64,000 nt of DNA, taken from Arthrobacter sp. NEB 688. GTDB lineage: Bacteria > Actinomycetota > Actinomycetes > Actinomycetales > Dermatophilaceae. This document shows positions 15,220 to 24,402 of the stretch, one piece after another; position 1 is the first letter of the stretch, and every line of letters starts with the position of its first letter. The notes under the pieces were generated by a model, which saw nothing but the letters and a program-made list of their open reading frames with translations, did not search any database and was not told where the DNA came from. The position numbers and the translations under genes are program-made. The stretch is from the NCBI RefSeq assembly GCF_013201035.1, contig NZ_CP053707.1:2480001-2544000 (forward strand), written 5' to 3'.

Positions 15220-16989
15220 ATGAGCGCCGCGACCGACACGACGATGCTGCGCGAGGCGGGGGTCCGCCAGCGCACCCGCCGGCTCTCGCCCGGTGCCACC
15301 GTCGTCAAGTGGGTGACGACGACCGACCACAAGGTCATCGGCAACCTGTACTTCATCACCTCCTTCGCGTGGTTCCTCATCGGCGGCGTCATGGCGCTGC
15401 TCATCCGCGCCGAGCTCGCCGAGCCGGGCCTGCAGGTCGTCGACAACCCGGACCAGTACAACCAGCTGTTCACGATGCACGGCACGATCATGCTGCTGCT
15501 CTTCGCGACGCCGCTGTTCGCCGGGTTCGCCAACGCGCTCATGCCGCTGCAGATTGGGGCGCCCGACGTCTCGTTCCCGCGGCTGAACATGTTCGCGTAC
15601 TGGCTCTACCTCTTCGGCGGCCTCATCGCCGCGGCGGGCTTCATCACCCCGAACGGCGCCGCCGCCTTCGGCTGGTTCGCCTACGCGCCCCTGTCGGACA
15701 ACGCCTACAGCCCCGGCATCGGCGGTGACCTCTGGGTCTTCGGCCTCGCGCTCGGTGGCTTCGGCACCATCCTCGGCGCCGTCAACTTCATCACGACGAT
15801 CCTCACGATGCGCGCGCCCGGCATGACGATGTTCCGGATGCCGATCTTCTCGTGGACCGTGCTCGTCACCTCGATCCTCGTCATCCTCGTCTTCCCGGCC
15901 CTGGCCGCCGCGCTCTTCGCGCTCGGCGCCGACCGGAGGTTCGGGGCACAGATCTTCGAGCCGGCCAGCGGTGGCGCCATCATGTGGCAGCACATCTTCT
16001 GGTTCTTCGGGCACCCGGAGGTCTACATCATCGCGCTGCCGTTCTTCGGGATCATCTCCGAGATCCTCCCGGTGTTCTCGCGCAAGCCGATCTTCGGCTA
16101 CAAGACCCTCGTCTACGCGACCATCGCCATCGCGGCGCTCTCGGTCAGCGTCTGGGCCCACCACATGTACGTGACCGGCCAGGTGCTCCTGCCGTTCTTC
16201 GCGATCATGACGATGCTCATCGCGGTCCCCACGGGCGTGAAGTTCTTCAACTGGATCGGCACGATGTGGGGCGGCAAGCTCGACTTCTCGACGCCGATGC
16301 TCTGGGCGCTGGGCTTCCTCGTCACCTTCCTCTTCGGTGGCCTGACCGGCATCATCCTCGCGAGCCCGGCGCTGGACTTCCAGCTCTCCGACAGCTACTT
16401 CGTCGTCGCGCACTTCCACTACGTCGTGTTCGGCACCGTCGTCTTCGCGATGTTCGCCGGGTTCTACTTCTGGTGGCCGAAGTTCACCGGCCGCATGCTC
16501 GACGAGAAGCTCGGGAAGATCCACTTCTGGATGCTGTTCCTCGGCTTCCACCTCACCTTCTTCGTGCAGCACATCCTCGGTGCGCAGGGCATGCCCCGCC
16601 GCTACGCGGACTACATGCCCGAGGACGGGTTCACGCTCGGCAACCAGATCTCCACCGCCGGCGCGTTCCTCCTCGGCGCCTCGATGCTGCCGTTCATGTA
16701 CAACGTCTGGAAGACGTGGCGCTACGCGCCGCTCGTCGAGACCGACGACCCGTGGGGCTACGGCGCCTCGCTCGAGTGGGCCACGTCCTGCCCGCCGCCG
16801 CGGCACAACTTCGACCGGATCCCGCGGATCCGCTCCGAGCGCCCCGCGTTCGACCTGCACCACCCGGAGGCCGCGGTGGCCGGTGTCCACGACGCCGCGC
16901 ACAGCTCCGACAGCGGGCTGGTCGCCGCCCTCGGCCCGGCCGACCTGCACGGCGAGGCGCTCGTCGACGAGAAGAACAAGGAGGCCTGA
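15220..16989 (+). CDS. ctaD: cytochrome c oxidase subunit I (CtaD)
   Basis: A 589-residue, 12-helix catalytic subunit that reduces O2 and pumps protons. Heme and copper ligands are visible: [11 protein letters not shown] (low-spin heme a), HPEVYI with His265 and the cross-linked Tyr269, the CuB pair His314-His315 (WAHHMY), and [12 protein letters not shown] with His398 and His400 for heme a3 and heme a. A polar C-terminal extension of ~60 residues follows the last helix. GGAGG lies before the ATG, and the gene begins 1 nt after ctaC. Confidence 0.98.
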   Translation: MSAATDTTMLREAGVRQRTRRLSPGATVVKWVTTTDHKVIGNLYFITSFAWFLIGGVMALLIRAELAEPGLQVVDNPDQYNQLFTMHGTIMLLLFATPLFAGFANALMPLQIGAPDVSFPRLNMFAYWLYLFGGLIAAAGFITPNGAAAFGWFAYAPLSDNAYSPGIGGDLWVFGLALGGFGTILGAVNFITTILTMRAPGMTMFRMPIFSWTVLVTSILVILVFPALAAALFALGADRRFGAQIFEPASGGAIMWQHIFWFFGHPEVYIIALPFFGIISEILPVFSRKPIFGYKTLVYATIAIAALSVSVWAHHMYVTGQVLLPFFAIMTMLIAVPTGVKFFNWIGTMWGGKLDFSTPMLWALGFLVTFLFGGLTGIILASPALDFQLSDSYFVVAHFHYVVFGTVVFAMFAGFYFWWPKFTGRMLDEKLGKIHFWMLFLGFHLTFFVQHILGAQGMPRRYADYMPEDGFTLGNQISTAGAFLLGASMLPFMYNVWKTWRYAPLVETDDPWGYGASLEWATSCPPPRHNFDRIPRIRSERPAFDLHHPEAAVAGVHDAAHSSDSGLVAALGPADLHGEALVDEKNKEA

Positions 16990-16992
16990 GCC

Positions 16993-17406
16993 ATGCGGGC
17001 GATGGAACGGATCGGCATGCTCATCGGCGTGTTCGCGTTCATCATGGCGGCCATCTACGGCACGTGGACGTCCTCCACGGTCCTCGGCACCGAGTGGGTC
17101 GGCACGATCGGCCTCATCCTCGGCGGCCTGCTCGGGATGATGATCGCCTGGTACCTCTGGATGACCCGGCGGCGCCTGGACCGCGACCCGGCGGACGACC
17201 CGCTGGGTGAGATCGACGAGATCCAGGGCGAGTACGGCTTCTTCAGCCCGCACAGCTGGCAGCCGCTCTTCCTCGCGGGCGCCGCGGCGGTCTGCTTCCT
17301 CGGCCTCGCGGTCGGCTGGTGGCTGTTCATCATCGGCGCGTTCTTCGCGATCCCCGCGCTCGTCGGCTGGACCTTCGAGTACTGGAAGGGCCCGAACGCG
17401 CTCTGA
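16993..17406 (+). CDS. ctaF: cytochrome c oxidase subunit IV (CtaF, actinobacterial type)
   Basis: A 137-residue membrane protein with four hydrophobic segments (IGMLIGVFAFIMAAIYG; IGLILGGLLGMMIAWYL; PLFLAGAAAVCFLGLAVGWW; LFIIGAFFAIPALVGW) and the family-typical loop DEIQGEYGFFSPHSWQPL. It is the small fourth subunit found in actinobacterial bcc-aa3 supercomplexes and completes the ctaC-ctaD-ctaF operon. A long hairpin terminator follows within 15 nt. Confidence 0.94.
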   Translation: MRAMERIGMLIGVFAFIMAAIYGTWTSSTVLGTEWVGTIGLILGGLLGMMIAWYLWMTRRRLDRDPADDPLGEIDEIQGEYGFFSPHSWQPLFLAGAAAVCFLGLAVGWWLFIIGAFFAIPALVGWTFEYWKGPNAL

Positions 17407-17420
17407 GCGCCGCAGGCAAC

Positions 17421-17464
17421 CACGACGAGGGCCGCCCGGGATCTCCCGGGCGGCCCTCGTCGTG
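17421..17464. terminator. bidirectional hairpin terminator (ctaF / metallopeptidase)
   Basis: Perfect 21-bp inverted repeat (17421-17441 and 17444-17464) with only TC between the arms. The innermost pairs probably open to form the loop. It lies between two convergent genes and can stop transcription from both sides. Confidence 0.85.
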
Positions 17465-17497
17465 TCCGCGCGACGGGCGTGGGGTCGCGGGCGCGGC

Positions 17498-17851
17498 TCA
17501 GCCCCAGCCGAGCTCGTGCAGGGCGTCGTCGTCGATCCCGAAGTGGTGGGCGAACTCGTGGACGACGGTGACGGCGATCTCGTCGGTCAGTTCCTCGAGG
17601 TCGGCACACATCCGGGTCAGGGGACCGCGGAAGAGGACGATCCGGTCCGGCAGGGCGCCGGCGCCCCAGCCGTCGCCGCGCTCGGTCAGCGGGATGCCGT
17701 CGTAGACGCCGAGCAGCTCGGGGTCGTCGGCGGGCGGCTCGTCCTCGACGAGGAAGACGACGTTGTCGAGCATCGACATCAGCTCCTCGGGCACCTCGTC
17801 GAGTGCGTCCTCGACGATGGTGTCGAAGTGCTCGGGGGTCAGGGCGTCCAC
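17498..17851 (-). CDS. minimal zincin metallopeptidase (DUF1025/Zincin_1)
   Basis: A 117-residue protein of the small cytosolic zincin family. The zinc site is VVHEFAHHFGIDDDALHELG near the C-terminus, with the HExxH histidines and glutamate and a downstream acidic/His segment. An LFRGPLTRMC strand precedes it, as in relatives. Physiological substrate unknown. The GTG start has GGGAGG upstream and overlaps the stop of the serine hydrolase gene by 13 nt, so the two are coupled. Confidence 0.88.
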   Translation of the reverse strand: MDALTPEHFDTIVEDALDEVPEELMSMLDNVVFLVEDEPPADDPELLGVYDGIPLTERGDGWGAGALPDRIVLFRGPLTRMCADLEELTDEIAVTVVHEFAHHFGIDDDALHELGWG

Positions 17852-19266
17852 GCGTCCTCCCGGGGCGCGCGCAGGGCGACGAGGGCCGGCCACCCGAGGG
17901 GGCGGCCGTTCCACGTGGCGGTGAGGCGGCCGTCCTGGGCGCGCAGGTGCAGGACGTGCGGGGTCTCGCGGGCGACGACGACCGCCTCGAAGACACCGGG
18001 GGCGGTCCAGCCGGCCGAGGCGGACCACGGCCCGTCGCCGGCCCAGGTGCCGTCGCCGGCCGCCAGGACGAGGGAGGCGCCGTCGTCGACGGTCAGCTCC
18101 CACGGGGCCGCGGCGTCCCCGGTGGCGCGAACGGCGAGCGAGCGCAGCGAGGGGTGGTCCTCGTCCGGCTCGTGCCGGGCCGTGGGCGGCGCCTGACGGC
18201 CGTGACCGCCGGCGGCGTCGTCGGAAACCACCGGCTCCAGCCGGGCGCCCGAGAGGCGCTCCTCGAGGCGCGCGATGGCATCGTCGTCGTGGGGGAGCGG
18301 CTCGGGGGAGAGCGCTGCCAGGAGCTCCTCCCACACGGCGTCGAGCAGGGCCTGCGTGTCGGTGGCGGTCGAGGTGACCGCGAGCACGAGCCCGGAGGGC
18401 GGGTGCACGACCGAGAACTGCCCCCACGCGCCGTCCGCCCGGTAGGCGTCGTGGCGGCATCGCCACACCTGGTAGCCGTACCCCTGCTGCCAGTCGACGT
18501 TCTCGGGGTGCGAGGCGGTGTCGACGTGGACGGAGGTCATCCGCTCGACCCAGCCCTCGGGCAGGATGCGCCGGCCCTCCCACACGCCGTCCAGGCGCAG
18601 GAGCTCGCCGAGCCGGGCCAGCGCCTCCGTCGTCACGTGGAGGCCGGAGTAGCCCAGGTCGAGCCCGTCCTTGCCCTGCCACGCGGCCGCGCCGACGCCG
18701 AGCGGGTCGAGCAGGCGGGGGCGCAGGTGGTCCAGCAGCCGCTGCCCGGTGGCCCGCTGGACGGCCAGCGCCGCCATGAGCGTGGCGCCGTTGTGGTAGA
18801 CGAACCACGACCCCGGCTCCTCCTCGGGCTCGACCGCGAGGAACTGCGCCGCGAAGCCGGCCTCGTCGAGCCCGCGCCACGTGAGGGTGTCGGTGCGGTG
18901 GCCGGTCGACATCGACAGGACGTGGTGAAGGGTGAGGGTCGAGGCCCGGGAACCGGCGAGGTGCGCGGCCTCGGGGAAGAGGTCGACGAGGCGGTCCTCG
19001 AGGCGCAGCAGGCCGTCGGCGACGGCGAAGCCGACGGCGCAGGCGGTGAAGGTCTTGCTCACCGAGTAGACGAGCCGGATGCCGTCGGGCGTGTACGGCG
19101 CCCAGTCGGCCTGCGCGAGCACCGCCCCCTGGCGCAGGACGACGAGACCGTGCGCCTCGACGCCGACCCGCTCCCACCGCTCGAGCAGCGCCTCGAGCGC
19201 GGCCGGCGGGACCCCGGCGTCCTCGGGACGGCTGCGGGGGAGGGGGACCGGTGCCGACGTCGTCAC
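17839..19266 (-). CDS. serine hydrolase of the class C beta-lactamase family
   Basis: A 475-residue protein. The nucleophile motif SVSK (near residue 69, followed by TFTACAVGFAVADG) and the LTLHHVLSMSTGH segment place it in the beta-lactamase/DD-peptidase/esterase fold. A C-terminal beta-rich domain (~residues 350-475) follows. There is no signal peptide, so a cytosolic esterase or hydrolase role is more likely than antibiotic resistance. The GTG is set by TAGGCT 7 nt upstream. It is transcribed toward the zincin gene. Confidence 0.85.
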   Translation of the reverse strand: MTTSAPVPLPRSRPEDAGVPPAALEALLERWERVGVEAHGLVVLRQGAVLAQADWAPYTPDGIRLVYSVSKTFTACAVGFAVADGLLRLEDRLVDLFPEAAHLAGSRASTLTLHHVLSMSTGHRTDTLTWRGLDEAGFAAQFLAVEPEEEPGSWFVYHNGATLMAALAVQRATGQRLLDHLRPRLLDPLGVGAAAWQGKDGLDLGYSGLHVTTEALARLGELLRLDGVWEGRRILPEGWVERMTSVHVDTASHPENVDWQQGYGYQVWRCRHDAYRADGAWGQFSVVHPPSGLVLAVTSTATDTQALLDAVWEELLAALSPEPLPHDDDAIARLEERLSGARLEPVVSDDAAGGHGRQAPPTARHEPDEDHPSLRSLAVRATGDAAAPWELTVDDGASLVLAAGDGTWAGDGPWSASAGWTAPGVFEAVVVARETPHVLHLRAQDGRLTATWNGRPLGWPALVALRAPREDAWTP

Positions 19267-19273
19267 GTCCCCC

Positions 19274-19279
19274 AGCCTA
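19274..19279 (-). promoter_or_regulatory. leaderless -10 element of the serine hydrolase gene
   Basis: TAGGCT on the minus strand ends 7 nt before the GTG at 19266. It is 13 bp from the terminator of the qcr operon, which comes from the same strand upstream. Confidence 0.55.
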
Positions 19280-19291
19280 GGCGGGCCCGGA

Positions 19292-19335
19292 CACGACGAG
19301 GCCGCACCCGGCGGGCGGGTGCGGCCTCGGTCGTG
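19292..19335 (-). terminator. hairpin terminator of the ctaE-qcrCAB operon
   Basis: A 13-bp inner stem (19298-19310 with 19316-19328) extended after a one-base bulge by 6 bp (19292-19297 with 19330-19335), 5-nt loop. It starts 13 nt beyond the qcrB stop. The arm sequence resembles the ctaF terminator (both contain ACGACGAGG). Confidence 0.8.
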
Positions 19336-19348
19336 CGGGCGGTGCGCG

Positions 19349-21088
19349 TCAGTAGCGGCCGGCCTTCTCGGGCGACTCGATCTCGCCGGCGGCCTGCGAG
19401 CCCTCGAGGGCCTCGGTCTCGTGGCCGTGGTGGTGCGCGGCCGCGAGCTCGGCCGGGGTGACCGGGTTGACCGCGTCCTGGAAGTAGAACTTCGAGAGGC
19501 GGGCGCGCATCCGGTCCTTGCGGGCGGCCGGGCGGGCGACCCCGTGCTCGTCGACCTCGGGCTCGAGCTCGAGCGGAGCGACGGCCTCGTGCTGGACGAG
19601 GATCCACTGGTCCTCGGGCAGCCCGGCCTCGTGGCGCTCGAAGAAGCGGCCGTCGGGGGTGCGGACGATCGTGCCGGACTCGCGCCCGTGCAGGACCGTG
19701 TCGCGGTCGCGGCGCTGGAGCGAGAGGCAGACCCGCTTGGTCACCCAGAAGACGACGACCGGCAGGACGAAGAACCCGATGCGGAAGAACCACGTGAGGT
19801 CGTTGATCGACATGCCGAGCTTGATCGCCATGATGTCGTTGCCGGAGGCGAAGAGCAGCACCGTGTAGGCGGTGATGCCGGCCATGCCGATACCGGTGCG
19901 GACCGGGGCGTTGCGCGGGCGGTCGAGCAGGTGGTGCTCGCGCTCGTCACCGGTGACCCAGCGCTCGACGAACGGGTAGGCGCCGAGGATGACGTAGACC
20001 AGCGGCAGGAGGATTAGCGCGCCGGGGAAGATGTTCATCGACACGGTGAAGCCGAAGACGGTGAACTCCAGCCAGCCGGGCAGCAGGCGCAGCGCGCCGT
20101 CGGCGAAGCCCATGTACCAGTCGGGCTGCGACCCGGCCGTCACCGGCGAGGGGTCGTAGGGGCCGTAGGCCCACACCGGGTTGATCTGGACGAGCGCCGC
20201 GATGAGGGCGAGGACACCGAAGACGATGAAGAAGAAGCCACCGGCCTTGGCGGCGTAGACCGGCATGACCGGGTAGCCGACGACGTTGCTGTTGGTGCGG
20301 CCCGGGCCGGGGAACTGGGTGTGCTTCTGCAGCGCCACGAGCGCGATGTGCGCCGTGAACAGGCCGATGAGGATGGCCGGGATGAGCAGCACGTGCGCCG
20401 AGTACAGGCGGGGGATGATCATCTCGCCGGGGAAGGGCCCGCCGAAGATGCCGTAGACCAGGTAGGAGCCGATGACCGGCGCCGTCTGGACGAAGCCCGC
20501 CATCGCGCGGATGCCGGTGCCGGAGAGCAGGTCGTCCGGGAGGGAGTAGCCGGCGAAGCCCTCGACGATCGCGAGGAGCGCCAGGACCGAGCCGATGACC
20601 CAGTTGATCTCGCGCGGCTTGCGGAAGGCGCCGGTGAAGAACACCCGGAACATGTGGACCACGAGCGCGACGACGAACATCAGCGCGGCCCAGTGGTGGA
20701 TCTGGCGGATGATCAGGCCGCCCTTGATGTCGAACGAGATGTTGAGCGTCGAGGCGTAGGCCTCGGACATCTGGACCCCGCGCAGCGGCACGTACGAGCC
20801 GTCGTAGACCGTGTGGCCGGCGCTCGGGACGAACCAGAAGGTGAGGAAGGCCCCGGTGATCAGGCAGATGATCATCGAGTACATGGCGATCTCGCCGAGC
20901 ATGAAGGACCAGTGGTCGGGGAAGACCTTCTTCATGAGGTAGCCGACGGGCTTGGCGGCCCCCGTGCGGTCGTCGACCCAGCCGGCGAGGCCGCCGATCT
21001 TCTTCGCGCCGGCGGACGGCGCGACGTGGCGCGGCCCGTCACCGGTGCGCAGGGCGTCCGCCGGACGCTGGTTCGCGGTCGTGGTCAT
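19349..21088 (-). CDS. qcrB: cytochrome bcc complex cytochrome b subunit (QcrB)
   Basis: A 579-residue membrane subunit that oxidises menaquinol. The ATG at 21088 is chosen over an upstream GTG because GGGAG lies about 10 nt before it; it begins 1 nt after the qcrA stop. Heme b ligands lie in IRQIHHWAALMFVVALVVH and SAHVLLIPAILIGLFTAH. The Qo-site motif appears as PDWY (GSQPDWYMGF) in place of the mitochondrial PEWY, as in other actinobacteria. A hydrophilic C-terminal tail of ~130 residues, also family-typical, ends the protein. QcrB of mycobacteria is the target of Q203-class drugs. Confidence 0.97.
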   Translation of the reverse strand: MTTTANQRPADALRTGDGPRHVAPSAGAKKIGGLAGWVDDRTGAAKPVGYLMKKVFPDHWSFMLGEIAMYSMIICLITGAFLTFWFVPSAGHTVYDGSYVPLRGVQMSEAYASTLNISFDIKGGLIIRQIHHWAALMFVVALVVHMFRVFFTGAFRKPREINWVIGSVLALLAIVEGFAGYSLPDDLLSGTGIRAMAGFVQTAPVIGSYLVYGIFGGPFPGEMIIPRLYSAHVLLIPAILIGLFTAHIALVALQKHTQFPGPGRTNSNVVGYPVMPVYAAKAGGFFFIVFGVLALIAALVQINPVWAYGPYDPSPVTAGSQPDWYMGFADGALRLLPGWLEFTVFGFTVSMNIFPGALILLPLVYVILGAYPFVERWVTGDEREHHLLDRPRNAPVRTGIGMAGITAYTVLLFASGNDIMAIKLGMSINDLTWFFRIGFFVLPVVVFWVTKRVCLSLQRRDRDTVLHGRESGTIVRTPDGRFFERHEAGLPEDQWILVQHEAVAPLELEPEVDEHGVARPAARKDRMRARLSKFYFQDAVNPVTPAELAAAHHHGHETEALEGSQAAGEIESPEKAGRY

Positions 21089-21089
21089 G

Positions 21090-22235
21090 TCAGCCACGCT
21101 CCCAGAAGCTCGGGCCGACCGCTTCGCGGAACGGCTGTGCGGAGACGAGGTAGCCCTCGTCGTCGACGGTGATCTTCAATTGTGGCAGCGGACGCTTCGC
21201 AGGACCGAAGATGACCTTGCAGTCCTGGGTCACGTCGAAGGTCGACTGGTGGCACGGGCACAGCAGGTGGTGCGTCTGCTGCTCGTAGAGGCCGACCGGG
21301 CAGCCGACGTGGGTGCAGATCTTCGAGTAGGCGACGATGCCCTGGTAGCCCCAGTCGAGCTCCTTCTGGGAGCGGATCTGGGCCGGGTCCAGGCGCATGA
21401 GGAGCACGGCGGCCTTGGCCTTCTCCTCGAGGAGGTGCTCGGCGCCGCCGTCACCCGTCTCCGGGTTGGGCAGGAGGCCGTCGGGCATGACGTGGTAGAC
21501 GGAGCCGATCGTGACGTCCGAGGCCTTGATCGGCTGGTTCTCGGGGTCCTTCATGAGGCGCATCGGCTTGAAGGTGGGCTCCTCGCCGGGGCCGCTGGGG
21601 CCGCCGTTCCACCAGGTGAGCGAGAGGCTCTTCTTCGGCAGCTCGCCGAGGGAGCCGCCGACCTGGAGGACGAGCGGGACCGCGAAGAGGCCGAGGGCGC
21701 CGCCCATCGTCATCTTGAGCAGCGGGCGGCGGGTGATCTGGGACTTGCCGCCCTCCTCGGTGATGACCCGGACGACCTCGGCGCGGTCGGCGTCGGCGGC
21801 GCGCAGCGGGTGGCGCTCCTCGACGACCTCCTCGTCGGGCATGAGGGTCTTGGCCCAGTGCACGGCGCCGAGGCCGATGCCGAGGAGGCTGAGGGCCAGG
21901 GCGATGCCGAGGCCGGCGTTCGTGGCGCTCGTCGCCCCGATGCCCGGGATGAACACGCTCTGGTCCACGTCGAGGGCGAAGTACAGGACGATGAAGAGCA
22001 GCGTGCCGAGGATCGAGACGCCGAAGAGCACCGCGACCTGCTTCTCGGCGCGCTTGGCGGCGGACTCGTCGAGGTCGGCCATCCGCGGCACGTGGTGGGG
22101 GAGACCGGGGTTGGTGAAGCGGTCCGGGAGGCCGCCGGTCCCGACGACGTGGCCCTCGTCGAGGCGCACGGCCTCACCGTGGGACCCGGTCGGGGTCACC
22201 TCGGTGCCGGGGGTGTGGGGGTCCTGCTCGTTCAT
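21090..22235 (-). CDS. qcrA: cytochrome bcc complex Rieske iron-sulfur subunit (QcrA)
   Basis: A 381-residue actinobacterial-type Rieske protein with a long N-terminal part. Membrane helices are near residues 60-85, 90-115 and 165-190. The C-terminal Rieske domain has box 1 CTHVGC and box 2 CPCH, with the disulfide cysteines and cluster ligands. It carries electrons from menaquinol to the diheme QcrC. It lies between qcrC (43 nt upstream) and qcrB (1 nt downstream). Confidence 0.97.
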   Translation of the reverse strand: MNEQDPHTPGTEVTPTGSHGEAVRLDEGHVVGTGGLPDRFTNPGLPHHVPRMADLDESAAKRAEKQVAVLFGVSILGTLLFIVLYFALDVDQSVFIPGIGATSATNAGLGIALALSLLGIGLGAVHWAKTLMPDEEVVEERHPLRAADADRAEVVRVITEEGGKSQITRRPLLKMTMGGALGLFAVPLVLQVGGSLGELPKKSLSLTWWNGGPSGPGEEPTFKPMRLMKDPENQPIKASDVTIGSVYHVMPDGLLPNPETGDGGAEHLLEEKAKAAVLLMRLDPAQIRSQKELDWGYQGIVAYSKICTHVGCPVGLYEQQTHHLLCPCHQSTFDVTQDCKVIFGPAKRPLPQLKITVDDEGYLVSAQPFREAVGPSFWERG

Positions 22236-22278
22236 CGGGGTACCGATCTGTCGTCGACGGAAGGGAACGGTGAGGGGG

Positions 22279-23091
22279 TCAGGCGGCCTTGGAGCCGAGC
22301 CAGACGGCGCAGCCCACGAGGATGCCGAGACCGAAGACCCAGGCGAAGAGGCCCTCGGTGACCGGGCCGAGGGAGCCGAGGGTCAGACCCCCGGGGCTCT
22401 CCTCCTTGTTGAGCGTGTCGAGGAAGGCGATGATGTCCTGCTTGCTCTCGGGCGTGATGTTGGCGTCGTTGAACACCGGCATGCTCTGCGGGCCGGTGGC
22501 CATCGCCTCGTAGATGTGCTTGCCGGAGACGTCACGCAGCGAGGGGGCGTACTTGCCGCGGGTCAGCGCGCCGCCGGAGCCGGCGAAGTTGTGGCACATG
22601 GCGCAGTTGACGCGGAACAGCTCGCCACCGACCGCGGCGTCGCCCTTGGTCGGGTCGACGGCCTCGTCCGAGGGGACCGAGGGGCCCGGGGCGAGGGAGG
22701 CGATGTAGGCGCCCATCGAGGCGATCTGCTCGTCGGTGAACTTGACGTCGTCGGAGCGGGCGGCCTGGACGCCGGGCTGGGTCATCGGCATGCGGCCGGT
22801 GCCGACCTGGAAGTCGACGGCGGCGGCGCCGACGCCCGCGAGCGGCGGGCCCGCGATCTGGTCGCCGGTGCCGGTCTGGCGGCCCTCGGCGTTGAGGCCG
22901 TGGCAGGAGGCGCAGTTCGCGCGGAAGAGCGCCTTGCCCTCGGCGACCGACTGGGCGGGCAGCGCCTGGGTCGTCGCGTCGGCGGGCTCCGGGGCCACCG
23001 CGGCGTACACGGCCCCCGTGAGGAACAGGCCGATCATGAGGAGGACGGCGATCGCTGCGGGATGCCGGCGGCGGGCTGCCAGTGCGTTCAC
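22279..23091 (-). CDS. qcrC: cytochrome bcc complex diheme cytochrome c subunit (QcrC)
   Basis: A 270-residue protein with an N-terminal signal anchor (AIAVLLMIGLFLTGAVYAAV), two c-type heme sites CASCH (Cys60, Cys63, His64) and CAMCH (Cys163, Cys166, His167), and a C-terminal membrane helix (GLFAWVFGLGILVGCAVWLG). Two tandem cytochrome c folds let it pass electrons directly to CuA of CtaC, so no free cytochrome c is needed. The GTG start has AGGAA upstream. Confidence 0.97.
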   Translation of the reverse strand: MNALAARRRHPAAIAVLLMIGLFLTGAVYAAVAPEPADATTQALPAQSVAEGKALFRANCASCHGLNAEGRQTGTGDQIAGPPLAGVGAAAVDFQVGTGRMPMTQPGVQAARSDDVKFTDEQIASMGAYIASLAPGPSVPSDEAVDPTKGDAAVGGELFRVNCAMCHNFAGSGGALTRGKYAPSLRDVSGKHIYEAMATGPQSMPVFNDANITPESKQDIIAFLDTLNKEESPGGLTLGSLGPVTEGLFAWVFGLGILVGCAVWLGSKAA

Positions 23092-23144
23092 GGAGAGTTC
23101 CTGTCGTCTGCTGCGTTACGTGTCGAGTCGGCGTGCGGGAGAAC

Positions 23145-23813
23145 TTATCTGAGGACGTAGATCATGAGGAACAGGGCGATCCAGACCACGTCGACGAAGT
23201 GCCAGTAGTACGAGGTGACGACGGCGCCGGTGGCCTGCGCGTGGCTGTAGCGGCGGGTCGTGAACGTGCGGCCGATGATGAGCAGGAAGGCGATGAGGCC
23301 ACCCGTCACGTGCATCCCGTGGAAGCCGGTCGCGAGGTAGAAGATCGACCCGTAGGAGTCGGAGGAGAGGGTGACGCCCTCGGTGACGAGCGTGGCGTAC
23401 TCGAGGACCTGGCCCGCGATGAAGACGGCGCCGAAGAGGTAGGTGACGACGTACCACTCGCGCATGCCCCACGCGCTGACCTTCGTCAGGGGGGTGCCGG
23501 CTGGGCGGGCGGCGACGCCGCGCTCGGCCTGGAGGACGCCGAGCTGGCACCACACCGACGAGACGACGAGGATGATCGTGTTGGCCGTGGCGAACGGCAC
23601 GTTGAGGATCGCGCTCTCCTCCGCCCACATGTCGGGCAGGTGCCCGCGCAGGGTGAAGTAGAACGCGAAGAGCGCCGCGAAGAACATGAGCTCGCTGGAG
23701 AGCCAGACCATCGTCCCGACGGCCACCATGTTCGGCCGCGTCGCGGGGCCGGAGCCGGGGATGGACGGGACCGGTCCCGCGTTCTTGACCGAAGCTGCTG
23801 CAGAAGTCGCCAC
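23145..23813 (-). CDS. ctaE: cytochrome c oxidase subunit III (CtaE)
   Basis: A 222-residue, five-helix subunit of the aa3 oxidase. Motifs include [32 protein letters not shown] and a [15 protein letters not shown]-terminus. It is the first gene of ctaE-qcrC-qcrA-qcrB, the canonical actinobacterial order. The start GTG is preceded by CATAAT 6 nt upstream, close to the -10 consensus, so the whole bcc operon is probably read from a leaderless transcript. The last residue is encoded 53 nt before qcrC. Confidence 0.95.
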   Translation of the reverse strand: MATSAAASVKNAGPVPSIPGSGPATRPNMVAVGTMVWLSSELMFFAALFAFYFTLRGHLPDMWAEESAILNVPFATANTIILVVSSVWCQLGVLQAERGVAARPAGTPLTKVSAWGMREWYVVTYLFGAVFIAGQVLEYATLVTEGVTLSSDSYGSIFYLATGFHGMHVTGGLIAFLLIIGRTFTTRRYSHAQATGAVVTSYYWHFVDVVWIALFLMIYVLR

Positions 23814-23819
23814 GGACGC

Positions 23820-23825
23820 ATTATG
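23820..23825 (-). promoter_or_regulatory. leaderless -10 element (CATAAT) of ctaE-qcrCAB
   Basis: CATAAT on the minus strand ends 6 nt before the ctaE GTG. It is among the best -10 matches in the window, fitting a strongly expressed respiratory operon. No clear -35 box is seen. Confidence 0.6.
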
Positions 23826-23937
23826 CCGACACCGGAGGGGGTGTGACGAGGCGACCCCCCGAAAGGCTCGACAACGCCTCGTGCCGGTGCCGTGTTCCCG
23901 CCGAGCGGTCGGGTCCGGCGCGACGCGGGCGTCTCGC

Positions 23938-23943
23938 TACGAT
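23938..23943 (+). promoter_or_regulatory. leaderless -10 element of the receiver-like gene
   Basis: TACGAT ends 7 nt before the ATG at 23951. It is divergent from the ctaE promoter, about 115 bp away. The ATG inside this hexamer region (23942) could also be read in frame but would leave the promoter inside the gene. Confidence 0.5.
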
Positions 23944-23950
23944 GCGTGTC

Positions 23951-24397
23951 ATGACCGATGCGCACGCCCCCGCGGGCCCGTCCACCTCGAGCGCCGACGG
24001 CATCCACCGGGTGCGCGTCCTCCTCTACAGCGACGACATCACCACCCGGGACGCCGTGCGCGCCGCGGCCGGCCGCCGTCCGGCCCGCGACGTCGAGGTG
24101 GCGTCGTGGCAGGAGTGCGCCACGTCCGAGGCCGTCATCGAGGCGATGGACGCCGGCGGGTTCGACGTCGTCGTCCTCGACGGCGAGGCCGCCCCGGTCG
24201 GTGGGCTCGGCCTGTGTCGCCAGCTGAAGAACGAGATCTTCCGCTGCCCGCCGATCCTCGTGCTGACCGGCCGCCCGCAGGACGCGTGGCTCGCGGGCTG
24301 GTCGCTCGCCGACGACGCCGTCCCGCACCCCCTCGACCCGATCGCGGTCGCCGAGGCCATCGCCGGCCTGGCCCGCGGGCGGGCCACCGTCGGCTGA
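23951..24397 (+). CDS. atypical response-regulator receiver-like protein
   Basis: A 148-residue single-domain protein. After a ~25-residue flexible start comes a CheY-like pattern: VRVLLYSDD (acidic pair), [15 protein letters not shown] (candidate phospho-acceptor Asp) and PPILVLTG (conserved Thr/Ser strand). The expected Lys near the end is not clear ([16 protein letters not shown]), so it may be phosphorylation-independent. No output domain. It lies 5 nt upstream of trpD and divergent from ctaE, and probably shares the trpD transcript. Partner kinase unknown. Confidence 0.7.
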   Translation: MTDAHAPAGPSTSSADGIHRVRVLLYSDDITTRDAVRAAAGRRPARDVEVASWQECATSEAVIEAMDAGGFDVVVLDGEAAPVGGLGLCRQLKNEIFRCPPILVLTGRPQDAWLAGWSLADDAVPHPLDPIAVAEAIAGLARGRATVG

Positions 24398-24402
24398 CCG
24401 GC

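Noticed and set aside
17839-19266. Antibiotic-resistance beta-lactamase
   Set aside because: The SxxK motif fits the family, but there is no signal peptide and the extra C-terminal domain is typical of esterase-like serine hydrolases.
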